DNA of 64,000 bases from Prorocentrum cordatum (GCA_963575745.1 CAUYUJ010008558.1:100001-164000), one strand, 5' to 3'. Counted from the stretch's first letter, positions 42,136 to 52,605 are shown. The notes: generated from the letters alone by a model not told the origin. Numbers and translations: made by a program.

Positions 42136-42960
42136 CGGAGTAGGGCCCCGGGGCGGTGCCTGTCATCTCCATGGGGGGTGCAGGGCGCCCCCGGGAGCGT
42201 CCGAAGCGTCCCGGAGGGCCCCTGGGACCGCCAGGAACAGTTCGAGACCGCCCAAGACGGCCCGCGAGCGCTCCAAGACGCGCATACATAGCCTCAGGAA
42301 TGGCCAGGAAGGCCCGAAGACGTTCCAAGAGAGCTCCATGAGGCCCCGAAGGCATCCCAAGAGGCCTCCCAAGAGAGCCCCGACAAGCCAAAATCGTCGA
42401 TTCTTATTGTTTTTTCTAGGTTTTTGGCCTTCTCGCTTTTTCGGAGTTCCGACGCTCCAAGACCGTCCAAGAGTCTCCCAAAACCGCTCCAAGACGGCCG
42501 AAGAGGCCCCCAAGACCGCGCCAAGACGGCCCAAGAGACCCTCAAAATCGTCCCAAGACGGCCCAGGAGAGCCCCAAGATGGCCCAGGAGCCGCCCAAGA
42601 CGGTTCCGGGAGAGCCCCGACAGGGCTTCAAGACTGCCTCAGCGAGCCCAGCGGTCCCCAAGAAGGCCCCGCGAGGCTCGAGGCCCCAAAGAGGCCCCCA
42701 AGAGCCTCCCCGGAGGCCCCCAAGAGGCCCCCAAGATGCCCAAAAATGGCCCTGAGCGCGCCCCAAGACGCCTCCAGGAGAGCCCAACAGGCCTCCGAGA
42801 GGCCCCCAAGAGGCCCACTGGAGGCCCTCAGGAGGTCGTCCCCATCATGTTCCCGGAAGGCGGTCCAGGAACATGATTCCGCGCCTTGGAGGAGTATTCT
42901 GCGCTTTCCGAGGCGCCTTCCGAGGCGCCCTGGACGACGTACGTTTGGTTCTATAGATTG
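42133..42960 (+). repeat. Duplicated module A, copy 1
   Basis: Starts TATCGGAGTAGGGCCC, GGGCGGTGCCTGTCATC, CTCCATGGGGGGTGCAGG, continues as an AAGAGGCC block, and ends with the hairpin at 42,846-42,875, CGCCTTGGAGGAGTATTCTG and GTGTACACAATCCTACATGT. A very similar copy lies at 44,671-45,485. Confidence 0.93.
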
Positions 42961-42990
42961 TCCATCTCCTGTGTACACAATCCTACATGT
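42840..42990 (+). repeat. Hairpin-end module, copy 1 of 5
   Basis: Unit: CATGTTCC, loop, GGAACATG, ATTCCGCGCCTTGGAGGAG, TATTCTGCGC, GACGACGTACGT, TTCTATAG, CTTGTCC or GATTGTCC, then GTGTACACAATCC and ACATGTCTTACGTATG. Further copies are at 43,336-43,500, 43,556-43,715, 44,307-44,458 and, shortened, 45,400-45,490. In the first four copies the unit runs into an AT or CT microsatellite. Confidence 0.92.
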
Positions 42991-42995
42991 CTTAC

Positions 42996-43048
42996 GTATG
43001 TTATATATAAATATATATATATACATATACATATATATATATATATGC

Positions 43049-43082
<34 letters not shown>

Positions 43083-43110
43083 ATGTAAGTGTATATATAT
43101 ATATACACAT
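42996..43110. repeat. (AT)n microsatellite
   Basis: ATATATAT and ATACATAT runs with TGTGTGTG. Confidence 0.95.
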
Positions 43111-43250
43111 ACCCCTCCCCCAAGCCCTCCCGAGTCGTGCCACTTCCTTCCACATATTTCAGCTTCTTCCCCATATATATATATACATATATAGAGAGAG
43201 ATTTTTATATATACACACACACATATATATATATAATAAATAAATATATA
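43105..43250. repeat. CCCTCCCCCAAGCCCTCC module with AT run
   Basis: CCCCTCCCCCAAGCCCTCC, AGTCGTGCCACTTCCTTCCA and ATTTCAGCTTCTTCC, followed by AT dinucleotides. A second copy is at 43,803-43,905. Confidence 0.88.
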
Positions 43251-43251
43251 C

Positions 43252-43500
43252 GCCCCAAGACGCCTCCAGGAGAGCCCAACAGGCCTCCGAGAGGCCCACA
43301 AGAGGCCCACTGGAGGCCCTCAGGAGGTCGTCCCCATCATGTTCCCGGATGGCGGTCCGGGAACATGATTCCGCGCCTTGGAGGAGTATTCTGCGCTTTC
43401 CGAGGCGCCTTCCGAGGCGCCTTGGACGACGTACGTATGTTTCTATAGCTTGTCCTTCTCCTGTGTACACAATCCTACATGTCTTACGTATGTTTCCACA
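43252..43500 (+). repeat. AAGAGGCC end plus hairpin module, copy 2
   Basis: Starts inside module A (CCCCAAGACGCCTCCAGGAG) and runs through hairpin 43,338-43,367 to TTACGTATGTTTCC and a short AT run. Confidence 0.9.
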
Positions 43501-43522
43501 TATATATATATATATGTGTATA

Positions 43523-43715
43523 AGAGGCCCACTGGAGGCCCTCAGGAGGTCGTCCCCATCATGTTCCGAAGGCGGTCCGGTCCGGGAACATGATTCCGCG
43601 CCTTGGAGGAGTATTCTGCGCTTTCCGAGGCGCCTTCCGAGGCGCCTTGCACGACGTACGTATGTTTCTATAGATTGTCCTTCCCCTGTGTACACAGTCC
43701 TACATGTCTTACGTG
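43523..43715 (+). repeat. Hairpin module, copy 3
   Basis: Short piece of module A with hairpin 43,560-43,592, which has an extra GGTCC in its loop. Confidence 0.9.

Positions 43716-43719
<4 letters not shown>

Positions 43720-43753
<34 letters not shown>
43720..43753. repeat. (CT)n microsatellite
   Basis: Uninterrupted CT run directly after hairpin module copy 3. Confidence 0.97.
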
Positions 43754-43760
<7 letters not shown>

Positions 43761-43802
43761 GTATACATATATATATATGTGTATACGTATAAGTGTGTAT
43801 AT

Positions 43803-43922
43803 ACACCCCTCCCCCAAGCCCTCCGAAGTCGTGCCACTTCCTTCCACGTATTTCAATTTCTTCCGTATATATATATATATATGTTTATATAATGTACATA
43901 TACGTATATGTGTGTATATATA
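43803..43922. repeat. CCCTCCCCCAAGCCCTCC module, copy 2, with AT run
   Basis: Repeats 43,107-43,210 with few differences, then AT dinucleotides. Confidence 0.88.
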
Positions 43923-44458
43923 GGCCGTCCAAGAGTCTCCCAAAACCGCTCCAAGACGGCCGAAGAGGCCCCCAAGACCGCCCCAAGACGGCCCAAAAGA
44001 CCCCCAAAATCGTCCCAAGACGGCCCAGGAGAGCCCCAAGATGGCCCAGCAGCCGCCCAAAACGGTTCCAGGAGAGCCCCGACAGGGCTTCATAACTGCC
44101 TAAGCGAGCCCAGCGGGCCCCAAGAGGGCCCCGCGATGCCCCAAGAGGCCCCAAAGAGGCCCCCAAGAGCCTCCTTGGAGGCCTCCGAGAGGCCTCAAGA
44201 TGTCTAAAAATTGCCCTGAGCGCGCCCCAAGACGTTTCCAGGAGAGCCCCACAGGCCTCCGAGAGGCCACCAAGAGGCCCACTGGAGGCCCTCAGGAGGT
44301 CGTCCCCATCATGTTCCCGGAAGGCGGTCCGGGAACATGATTCCGCGCCTTGGAGGAGTATTCTGCGCCTTCCGAGGCGCCTTGGACGACGTACGTATGT
44401 TTCTATAGCTTGTCCTTCTCCTGTGTACACAATCCTACATGTCTTACGTATGTTTCCA
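43923..44458 (+). repeat. Module A, partial copy with hairpin
   Basis: Starts within module A (GGCCGTCCAAGAGTCTCCC) and ends with hairpin 44,310-44,339 and GTGTACACAATCC. Confidence 0.9.
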
Positions 44459-44483
44459 TATATATATATACATACATTCATAT

Positions 44484-44517
<34 letters not shown>

Positions 44518-44665
44518 GTATATATGTATACATATATGTATATGTATATGTATATGTATGTGTATATGTATATGTATATGTAGTATGTATGTATGTATGT
44601 ATGTATGTATGTATGTCTGTACGTATGTATGTATGTATGTATGTGTATATATATATATATATATA
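44459..44665. repeat. AT and (TATG)n microsatellites
   Basis: TATATATACATA runs, then TATGTATGTATG at 44,583-44,643, then TATATA. Confidence 0.95.
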
Positions 44666-44670
44666 CATGC

Positions 44671-45485
44671 ATCTATCGGAGTCGGGCCCGGGGGCGGCCC
44701 GGGGCGGTGCCTGTAATCTCCATGGGGGGTGCAGGGCGCCCCCGGGAGCGTCCGAAGCGTCCCGGAGGGCCCCTGGGACCGCCAGGAACAGATCGAGACC
44801 GCCGAAAACGGCCCGCGAGCGCTCCAAGACGCGTATAGATAGCCTCAGGAATGGCCAGGAAGCCCCGAAGACGTTCCAAGAGAGCTCCATGAGGCCCCGA
44901 AGGCATCCCAAGAGGCCTCCCAAGAGAGCCGCGACAAGCCAAAATCGTTGATTCTTATTGTTTTTTTTCCGAGGTTTTTGGCCTTCTCGCTTTTTCAGGG
45001 TTCCGACGCTCCAAGACCGTCCAAGAGTCTCCCAAAGCCGCTCCAAGACGGCCGAAGAGGCCCCCAAGACCACCCCAAGACGTCCCAAGAGACCCCCAAA
45101 ATCGTCCCAAGACGGCCCAGGAGAGCCCCAAGATGGCCCAGGAGCCGCCCAAGACGGTTCCAGGAGAGCCCCGACAGGGCTTCAAGATTGCCTAAGCGAG
45201 CCCAGCGGGCCCCAAGAGGGCCCCGCGAGGCCCCAAGAGGCCCCAAACAGGCCCCCAAGAGCCTCCCTGGAGGCCCCCAAGAGGCCCCCAAGAAACCCAA
45301 AAATGGCCCTGAGCGCGCCCCAAGACGCCTCCAGGAGAGCCCAACAGGCCTCCGAGAGGCCCCCAAGAGGCCCACTGGAGGCCCTCAGGAGGTCGTCCCC
45401 ATCATGTTCCCGGAAGGCGGTCCAGGAACATGATTCCGCGCATTGGAGGAGTATTCTGCGCCTTCCGAGGCGCCTTGGACGAAGT
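44671..45485 (+). repeat. Duplicated module A, copy 2
   Basis: Almost a base-by-base copy of 42,133-42,960, including the start phrase, the AAGAGGCC block, and hairpin 45,403-45,432. It ends GGCGCCTTGGACGAAGTACG. Confidence 0.93.
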
Positions 45486-45690
45486 ACGATCCATATTCTT
45501 GAACGCTTTCCGGGAACATGATTTCTCACCATTTCGGAACGCTTTCCTACTGCTGCGGTGCTCTGGGGGGAAGGGACGGGGGTCTGGGAACATGATCGGG
45601 AGGTTAGGGAACGAGGGTTTGGAGAGGAGCAGTAGGACAGACAGACGGGGCCCGGGGGCGGGGGTGGGGTGGTGCCACCGGTTGCCATGG
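45486..45690. other. Link region with a half hairpin
   Basis: GCTTTCCGGGAACATGATTTC at 45,502-45,522 is the right arm of the hairpin. The rest is GC-rich with no gene. Confidence 0.5.
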
Positions 45691-46132
45691 CCGCCCCGGG
45701 CGTCCTGTGGGGTCCACGAACCCGCCCAAGACGGCCCATGAGGCCCCAAAGACAGCCCAAGAGATCCACACGACAGCCTCAGCGAGGCCCAAGAGGGCCC
45801 CAAGACGCTCAAGAGCGCCCCAACAGCGCCCGAGATGGCTTGAAGATGGCCGAAGAGGGCCCCAAGAGGGTCTTCAAGAGGCAAACACCGGCCCATTCCC
45901 ATTCGTAAAGCATGCGTTTTCAGCATACTCGTTTGCTTGGTCCTCACAGTGCCCCAGACGCCCCCGAGCCCCAAGACAGCCCAAGAGAGACCCAAGAGGG
46001 CCCACGACGGCCCAAACGGGTCGTCCTGTGAGGCTCACGGAACCCCCCAAAGACGGCCCAAGAGGCCCCAAAGCCGGCCCAGGAGGCCCCCAAGACGGCC
46101 TCAGGAAGGCCCAAGAGGGCCTCGTTCGAAAT

Positions 46133-46162
46133 CATGTTCCCAGAAGCCTTTCCGGGAACATG
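46133..46162. repeat. Hairpin in composite unit 1
   Basis: CATGTTCCC and GGGAACATG arms around AGAAGCCTTTCC. Equivalent hairpins: 46,939-46,968 (one arm mismatch), 47,748-47,777, 48,248-48,278 (left arm decayed) and 48,751-48,780. Confidence 0.92.
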
Positions 46163-46309
46163 ATTTCCGGGTTTCTAGGACGCCCAAGAGGGCCCCAGGA
46201 CGGCCCCAAAAGGGCCCTAAAAGGACCTTCAAAAAGGCCCGGATGGCCACAGTTCGTTGATTTGCGTGAGATGTTGTTGGATTTCTTCCGCGCGGAGGAG
46301 ACGGAGAGG

Positions 46310-46463
46310 GCGAAGGAGGAGGAGGAGGAGGAGGAGGAGGAGGAGGAGGAAGAGGAGAAGGAGGAGGAGGCGGGAGGAGGAGTGGAGGGGAGGAGGGGGG
46401 GAGAGAGGAGGAGGCTCGAGGGCGATCGACGATCGGCGACGACGACCGGCGACGGTGATTGAC

Positions 46464-46495
<32 letters not shown>

Positions 46496-46560
46496 CGACG
46501 ACGACGACGATCGACGACGGTCGACGACCGACGACGACGACGATCGACGACGATGACAAT
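46310..46560. repeat. (GGA)n and (GAC)n tracts of composite unit 1
   Basis: GGAGGAGGA at 46,314-46,380, then GACGACGAC at 46,462-46,560 with CGATCGACGA interruptions. Matching pairs lie at 47,115-47,360, 47,930-48,200 and 48,280-48,580. Confidence 0.92.
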
Positions 46561-48999
46561 AGTCGACGGCGCCGATCGACGATCGACGGCGACGACGACG
46601 GCCACGCCGACGGCGGCGACGCTGCCCGCGTGACAGCCCAAGAGGCACACAAGACAGCCCCATCGAGGCCCCAGAGGGCTCCAAGACGTCCAAGAGCGCC
46701 TCAAGAGGGCCCGAGCTGGTTTGAAGATGGCCGAAGAGGGCGCCAAGAGGGTCATCAAGAGGCAAAACTTTACCCATTCCTCGTGTAACCTACATTTTCA
46801 GCATACTCGCTTACTTCGTCCTCAGAGTGGCCCCCGAGGAGCCCCAAGACAGCCCAAGACGGCCCCAAAGGCCCCAAAGCCGGCCCAGGAAGCCCCCAAG
46901 ACGGCCTCAGGGAGGCCCAAGAGGGCCTCGTTCGAAATCATGTTCCCAGAATTTTTTCCGGGAGCATGATTTCCGGGTTCCCAGGGCGCCCAAGAGGGCC
47001 CCAGGACGGCCCCCAAACGGCTTAAAATGACATTCAAAAATTCCCAGAGGGCCACAGTTCGCTGATTTTCGCGACATGTTGTTGGATTTCTTCCACGCGG
47101 AGGAGACGGATAGGGCGAAGGAAGAGGAGGAGGAGGAGGAGGGGGAGGAGGGAGAGGAAAAGGAAAAGGACGAGGCGGGGAGGAGGAGTGGAGGGGAGGA
47201 GGGGGGGGAGAGGAGGAGGAGGCTCGAGGGCGATCGACGATCGGAGACGACGACCAGCGACGGTGATTCACGACGACGACGACGACGACGACCACGACGA
47301 CGACCGATGACGATCGACGACGATGACAACAGTCGACGCCGCCGATCGATGATCGACGGCGACGACGACGACGGCCACGCCGACGGCGGCGACGCTGTCC
47401 GACAGCCTCAGCGAGGCCCAAGAGGGCCCCAAGACGTCCAAGAGCGCCTCAAGAGGGCCCGAGATGGTTTGAAGCTGGCCGAAGAGGGCCTTCAAGAGGC
47501 AAAAATCGGCCCATTCCCGTTGTACAACGTACGTTTTCAGCATACTTGCTTGCTTGGTCCTCACAGTGCCCCAGACGCCCCCGAGCCCCAAGACAGCCCA
47601 AGAGAGACCCAAGAGGGCCCAAGACGGCCCAAAAGGGTCGTCCTGTGAGGCTCACGGAACCCCCAAGACGGCCCAAGAGGCCCCAAAGTTGGCCCAGGAG
47701 GCTCCCAACACGGCCTCAGGGAGGCCCAAGAGGGCCTCGTTCGAAATCATGTTCCCAGAAGCCTCTCCGGGAACATGATTTCCGGTTCCCAGGACGCCCA
47801 AGAGGGCCCCAAGGACGGCCCCAAAAGGCCCTAAATGGACGTTCAAAAAGGCCCGGAGGGCCATAGTTCGTTGATTTGCGCGAGATGTTGTTGGATTTCT
47901 TCCGCGCGGAGGAGACGGAGAGGGCGAAGGAGGAGGAGGAGGAGGAGGAGGAGGAGGAGAAGAAGGAGGAGGAGGCGGGGAGGAGGAGTGGAGGGGAGGA
48001 GGGGGGGAGAGAGGAGGAGGCTCGAGGGCGATCGACGATCGGCGACGACGACCGGCGACGGTGATTGACGACGACGACGACGACGACGGTCGACGACCGA
48101 CGACGACGACGATAGAAGACGATGACAACAGTCGACGTCGCCGATCGACGAACGACGGCGACGACGACGACGGCCACGCCGACGGCGGCGACGCTGTCCG
48201 CGTGCGCAGAGCCACCCTGGACCCAGTCTTTTCCGCATCGTTCGAAATCCTGTCACCGGAAGCGTCTCCGGGAACATGATTTCAGGAGGAAGAGGAGGAA
48301 GAGGAAGAGGAAGAGGAGGAAGAGGAAGAGGAAGAGGAGGCAGATTAGGAGGAGGAGGAGGAGGAGGAGGAGGAGGAGGAGGAGGAGGAGAGGAGGAGGA
48401 TGAGTGGGCGGGAGGGCTCGGGGCCGATCGACGATCGGCGACGGTGATCGGCGACGGTGATTGACGATGACGACGACGGTCGTCGACGGCGACGACCGAC
48501 GACGACGACGACGACGATGGACGACGATGACAACAGTTGACGCCGCCGATCGGCGAACGGCGACGACGACGACGTCTTCACAGTGCCACCCCGAGGAGCC
48601 CCAAGACGGCCCAAGAGGGACCCAAGATGACCCATGATAGCTACAAGCCAGCCCAAGAGAGCCCCCAAAGGCACCCAACAGAGCCACAACGGGGGCAAGC
48701 AGAGCTGCCTATAGAGATTCTTGGGAGGCCTCTTCCGCAGCGTCCGAAATCATGTTCCCCGACGCCTTTATCGGAACATGACTTCGGGGTTCCCAGGACG
48801 CCCAAGGGGGCCCTAAGACGGCCCCGACAAGTCCTAAAAGGACGCTCGAAAACAAACCCGGAGGGAAACAGTTCGTTGATTTCCGCGACATGTTGTTTGA
48901 TTTCTCGCACGCGGAGGCGGTGGAGGAGGAGGGGGGGGAGAAAGAGGAAAGGAGGAACAGGAGATGGACGAGGAGGAGGAAGGGGAGGAGGAAGAGGAG

Positions 49000-49122
49000 G
49001 ACGAGGGGGGGGAGGGGGGGGGGAGAGAGAAGGGGGACGGGGGAGGAGGAGGGGGAAGAGGGATGATGATGATGATGATGCTGATGATAATGATGATGCT
49101 GGTGATGATGGTGATGGTGATG

Positions 49123-49154
<32 letters not shown>

Positions 49155-49370
49155 GACGATGATGAAGAAGGGGAGGAGGAGGAGGAGGAGGAGGAAGAGG
49201 AGGAGGAGGAGGCGGAGGAGGAGGAGGAGTCGGGGGAGGGGGGAGGAGGAGGAGAGGAGGAGGAGGATGGAGGAGAAGGACGGAGGAGGAGGAGGAGGAG
49301 GAGGCGGAGGAGGAGGGGCAGGAGGAGGGGAGGAGGATGTGGAGGAAGAGGAGAAAAAGGGGGAGCAAGA
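49000..49370. repeat. GGA-rich and (GAT)n tracts
   Basis: GGGGGAGGAGG, then GATGATGATG (49,061-49,170), then GAGGAGGAGG to 49,370. Confidence 0.95.
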
Positions 49371-49470
49371 GCAAGAGGGAGGCCTCCCCCGACTGTTCCC
49401 TTTACCCGATGTGGCCCAATGCTTGCGCGGCGTCGCAGTGCCGTTTGGCGAGCCATGTAGTCTGAACAGG
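49371..49470. other. Short non-repetitive island
   Basis: About 100 bp of ordinary sequence between purine tracts; no gene recognised. Confidence 0.5.
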
Positions 49471-49965
49471 AGGAGGAGAAGGAGCAGGAGAAGGAGGAGT
49501 GAGAGGAGGAGGAGGAGGACGAGGAGGAGGCGGAGGAGGAGGAGGAGGAAGAGGAGGAGGAGGGAGGGAGGAGGGAGAGGAGGAGGAGGAGGAACATGAT
49601 GAATATTATGATGGCGATGGTGGTGGAGATGATGATTATGATGATGCTGATGATGATGATGAGGAGGAGGAGGAGGAGGAGGAGGAGAGGGGAAGGAGGA
49701 GGAGGAGGAGGGAGGCGTGGAGGAGGAGGAGGAGGAAGAGGAGGAGGAGGAGGAGGGAAAGTTGGAGGAGAAGGAGGAGGAGGAGGCGGAGGAGGAGGAA
49801 GAGGACAAGGATGAGGAGGAGGGAAAGGAGGAGGAGGGGAGGAAGGGGGCGGAGGAGGAGGAAGGGGGGAAAGGAGGGGGCGATGGGGGGAGGAGGAGGA
49901 GGAGGAGGAGGTGGAGGAGAGGAGGAAGAGCAGGGGGAAAGAGGAGGACGAGGAAGAGGTGTCGT
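49471..49965. repeat. (GGA)n purine tract with GAT interruption
   Basis: Nearly pure purine on the plus strand, with GATGATG at 49,630-49,665. Confidence 0.95.
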
Positions 49966-50104
49966 TTTCGGCCGCCTCGGGCCGCCTGGGGGTGAGGAAC
50001 GCCCAGAAGCTTTTCGAACCACGACCGCGCAACTCGACGAATAACCGAAGTGCATTCAGCCTTCAACCTCCTCGTCCGTTGTTTGGCCGTTGCCCCGGAC
50101 GAAG

Positions 50105-50144
50105 CTAGATCCTACGCGCGCGCGCAGCGCGCGCGTGATTCTAG
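50105..50144. repeat. GC-core hairpin 1 (CTAGA ... TCTAG)
   Basis: CTAGATCC and GATTCTAG arms enclose alternating GCGCGCGCGC, AGC, GCGCGCGC. A TATATA run follows at once. The same design recurs at 62,056-62,095. Confidence 0.85.
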
Positions 50145-50195
50145 TGTATATATATGTATATATATGTGTATATATATATATATATGTATAGCACC
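50145..50195. repeat. (TA)n microsatellite
   Basis: TATATATGTATATATATGTG and further TATATA. Confidence 0.9.
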
Positions 50196-50264
50196 TCGTA
50201 CCGCGCACCTGATATCTTGCTCTGAATGCATATTATTATACATGTGTTGTATCGCGTGGCTTTC

Positions 50265-50450
50265 ATCACCAGTGTTCACCACATAGTTTGCACCGCGTAG
50301 TTCGCATCACGAAGATTGAACCACGCACATTGCATCACTTAATGTTCCTCTCATGCGCTGCGCCTCGTAAATTGCATCACGACGCTGGTGGCACAGATTG
50401 TGCCATCTACGCAGCGGACCGCATAGCTCGCTACATATAAACTGCACAGG
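50265..50450. repeat. Dispersed GCACCACATAG 15-mer repeat cluster
   Basis: TTCACCACATAG, TTTGCACCGCGTAG, TTCGCATCACGAAG, TTGAACCACGCAC and ATTGCATCACTTAA follow at about 15-16 bp spacing, with later copies to 50,440. Confidence 0.75.
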
Positions 50451-50599
50451 AAGGGTACAATTGCCGACTGCTTGGGGTCCACGCGGCCTAACACGTGTAC
50501 ATACTTACACACACATTCCCCACATAGTGTTTGCACTTGTGATTCACAGTTCGGTTTCGTAAGATAATTCGTTGCGTGTGCGGGGTTTTCGGCTGGAGC

Positions 50600-51090
50600 C
50601 CGGTTGGTGGGCGCCTCGTGGGGGCCTGGTTCGCGTGTTGGATGGGTGTGCCGAGGTTTCGCTTGGTGCCCGCCCGTTGGCGCTCGTTGGCACCTCTTGT
50701 CTCGGGCGCCTCGTGCGCTGGGTGGGTGTGCCTAGTTTTCGCCTGGTGCCCGCCCGTGGGCGCTCGTGGGCGCCTCGTTGGCGCCTCGTTCGCTGGGTGG
50801 GTGTGCCGGCTTTTCGGCTGGTGCTCGCCCGTAGGCGCTTCGAAGGCGCCTCGTGCGCTGGGTGGGTGTGCCAAGGTTTCGCGCGGGCGCCTCGTGCGCT
50901 GGGTAGTTGGTGCCCGTGCGTTATTCGCTTGGTGCCCACCCGTGGGCCCCCTCTTGGGACCCTCATAGGTGCCTCGAGAGCTCGGTGTGCCAAGGTTTCG
51001 CGTGAGCTCCCCGTGCACTGGATAGGCGTGCCAAGGTTTCTCCTGATGCCCACTCGTTGGCGCCTCTTGGGCGCCTCGTGCGCTGGGCGG
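50600..51090. repeat. 65-80 bp tandem repeat, GTGTGCC / GGGCGCCTCG type
   Basis: GGTGTGCC anchors at 50,645, 50,725, 50,800 and 50,865. Each is followed by a TTTCGC or TTTTCGC variant, GGTGCCCGCCCGTGGGCGC and GCCTCGTGCGCTGGGTGG. Looser copies continue to 51,090. Confidence 0.88.
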
Positions 51091-51116
51091 CTGCGTAGAT
51101 TACACCACATATGCTC

Positions 51117-51140
51117 CTCCCAACCATCCTGTGGCGTTGG
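51117..51140. repeat. Array border phrase CCAACCATCCTGTGG
   Basis: CCAACCATCCTGTGGCGTTGG here, and the same with T for C at 57,476-57,496, both at the left border of related satellite arrays. The phrase is partly self-complementary (CCAAC and GTTGG). Confidence 0.7.
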
Positions 51141-51765
51141 GCCCTCGAAGCCCAAATGGCAGCGCCCGCATGGCGCCGCCGCCCCACTTCGGCACACCCA
51201 TTACTCTTGTTGCGGCTCCATAGGAAGCTCCACCGAAGACCCAAGCGGCAGCACCCGCATGGCGCCGCCGCTTCAATTTTGGCACATTCCTCACACGCGT
51301 CGTAGCCCCGTAGGGACTTCCACCGAATGGCAGCGTACGCATGGCACCCCCGCCCAACTTTGGAGAAGCTCTCACATTTTTCGTGACCCCGTAGGGAGCT
51401 CCACCGAAGTCCCAAATGGCAGCGCCCGCATGGCGCCGCCGCTTCAACTTTGGCACACTTCTCACACGCTTCGTGGCCCCATATGGAGCTCCACCGAAGG
51501 CCCAAGCGGCAGCGCCCTCATGGCGCCGCCGCCCTATTTTGGCACACTTCTCACACGTCATGCGGCAGCGCCCGCATGACGCCGCCGCACCATTCTGACA
51601 CCCCTCTCGCACGTTCCTTAGCCCCTTCGGGAGCTCCGCCGAAGGCTCAAGCGGCAGCGCCCGCATGGCGCCGCCGCTTCAATTTCGGCACGCCCCTCAC
51701 ACGCTCCATCGAAGGCCCCAGCGGCACCGCGGTGGCTGCCAGCCCGGCGCCGTCTGGCCGAACCC
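51141..51765. repeat. ~95-bp satellite, about six units
   Basis: AGCTCCACCGAAG, CCCAAGCGGCAGCGCCCGCA, TGGCGCCGCCGC, TTTGGCACACTTCTCACACG and TCGTGGCCCC recur. It is a diverged relative of the 90-bp satellite at 57.6-59.3 kb. No gene is called from its open frames. Confidence 0.92.
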
Positions 51766-51769
51766 TTGC

Positions 51770-52200
51770 GGAGGCGTCGCAAGCGCCGCTGTGAGCGCCG
51801 CGTGGTGGAGCGCCTGGTGCTGCTGCTGCTGCTGCAGCGGCAGGCGCGCCTGTTGCTCGAGCCAGGCCTGCAGCCGCTGCCAGAGTTCTTGTTGGGCGGG
51901 GTCGGCGGCCAGCTGCGCCATGCCCGTGCTCGGTGAGTTCATGCTGCGGGCTGGGGCGGCAGCTGCGGCGGGGGGTTCACCAGCCTCACGGCTGGAGAGT
52001 GGGCCGGAGCGGCCGTACACCTCCGACGCGGTGAATCTGGACTTGTCATCGCGGCGACCGCGGGAGTCACGGCGGCTGCGCCCGCGCCACGGGGCTCCAT
52101 CTCCAGCCGACCTTCGCCGTAGGTCACGGCTGCGGCATCGAGAGCGATCGCGCAAGGGTGCCATCGCGCGAAGCTCGGGGCACAACAGCAATGTGTGGGG
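51770..52200 (-). CDS. Exon candidate: Arg/Ser-rich and Gln-rich protein (partial)
   Basis: On the minus strand from about 52,190 an open frame reads MAPLRDRSRCRSRDLRRRSA, then an Arg/Asp-rich run (RRDSRGRRDDKSRFTASEVY), a Pro/Ala spacer, and a Gln-rich helix (AQLAADPAQQELWQRLQAWL, then EQQARLPLQQQQQHQ). The RS-type run resembles the low-complexity tail of splicing-factor-like proteins, but no RNA-recognition motif is present. A pyrimidine-rich stretch ending in CCCCGAG upstream (about 52,190-52,220) could be a 3' splice site. The right part of the frame then runs into satellite. The best reading is one exon of a host gene; start and end are uncertain. Confidence 0.38.
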
Positions 52201-52480
52201 GGAAATGGAAGAGCCTGGTGAGAGTCGTCACCGCGCGCTGCTATCCACTCGCCCAGGGGGAGCAAGAGGGGGAGGGAGGCAGCAACAGCAGCGGCCTCAA
52301 CCACAGTCACGTTCGCGCTCGCGCCCTCCATGGGCCGACGACGCTTAACCCGTCGCGAGCACGTGTGCCTCACGGCGTCGAATCATCAGAACGCCCGCTT
52401 CGAGCGTTTACTTATCAGAGGGGGCAGTAAGGAGAAGGAGGGGCAGAGGGGGACCAAGGAGAGGGAGGAATAGGGGCCTA
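52201..52480. other. No clear gene
   Basis: GC-rich sequence flanking the exon candidate; overlapping frames only. Confidence 0.35.
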
Positions 52481-52605
52481 GTGCTCGGCCCGGAGGCTCG
52501 GCCCGGAGGCTCGGCGCCGGTGCTCGGCACCTGCGCCCGTCGGCGGTGCTCGACTCTTGTGCTCGGCCCGGAGGCTCGGCACCGATGCTCGGCGGCCGTG
52601 CCGCG
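52481..52605. repeat. GTGCTCGGC / GGAGGCTCGGC short repeat
   Basis: GCTCGGCCCGGAGGCTCGGC, CGGTGCTCGGCACCTG and CGTCGGCGGTGCTCG recur; the same words are at 54,720-54,930. Confidence 0.85.

Larger units (their letters stand above)
45690..49000 (+). repeat. 0.8-1.0 kb composite tandem repeat, four units
   Basis: Each unit has the same order: an AAGAGGCC block, the phrase TTTTCAGCATACTCG plus CCTCACAGTGCCCC, a second AAGAGGCC block, TCGTTCGAAATCATGTTCCC beginning a hairpin, a short AAGAGGCC block, GTTCGTTGATTTGCG plus GAGATGTTGTTGGATTTCTT, a (GGA)n tract, a (GAC)n tract, and GGCCACGCCGACGGCGGCGA. The GTTCGTTGA anchor lies at 46,251, 47,056, 47,865 and 48,870, so spacings are 805, 809 and 1,005 bp. 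The last unit has lost part of its first block. Long frames on both strands are by-products. Confidence 0.93.

Noticed and set aside
48641-50032. 463-codon minus-strand Ser/Pro/Leu-rich frame, and similar ones at 28.7-30.0 and 46-48.7 kb
   Set aside because: They are translations of GGA, GAC and GAT microsatellites, with no non-repetitive domain.
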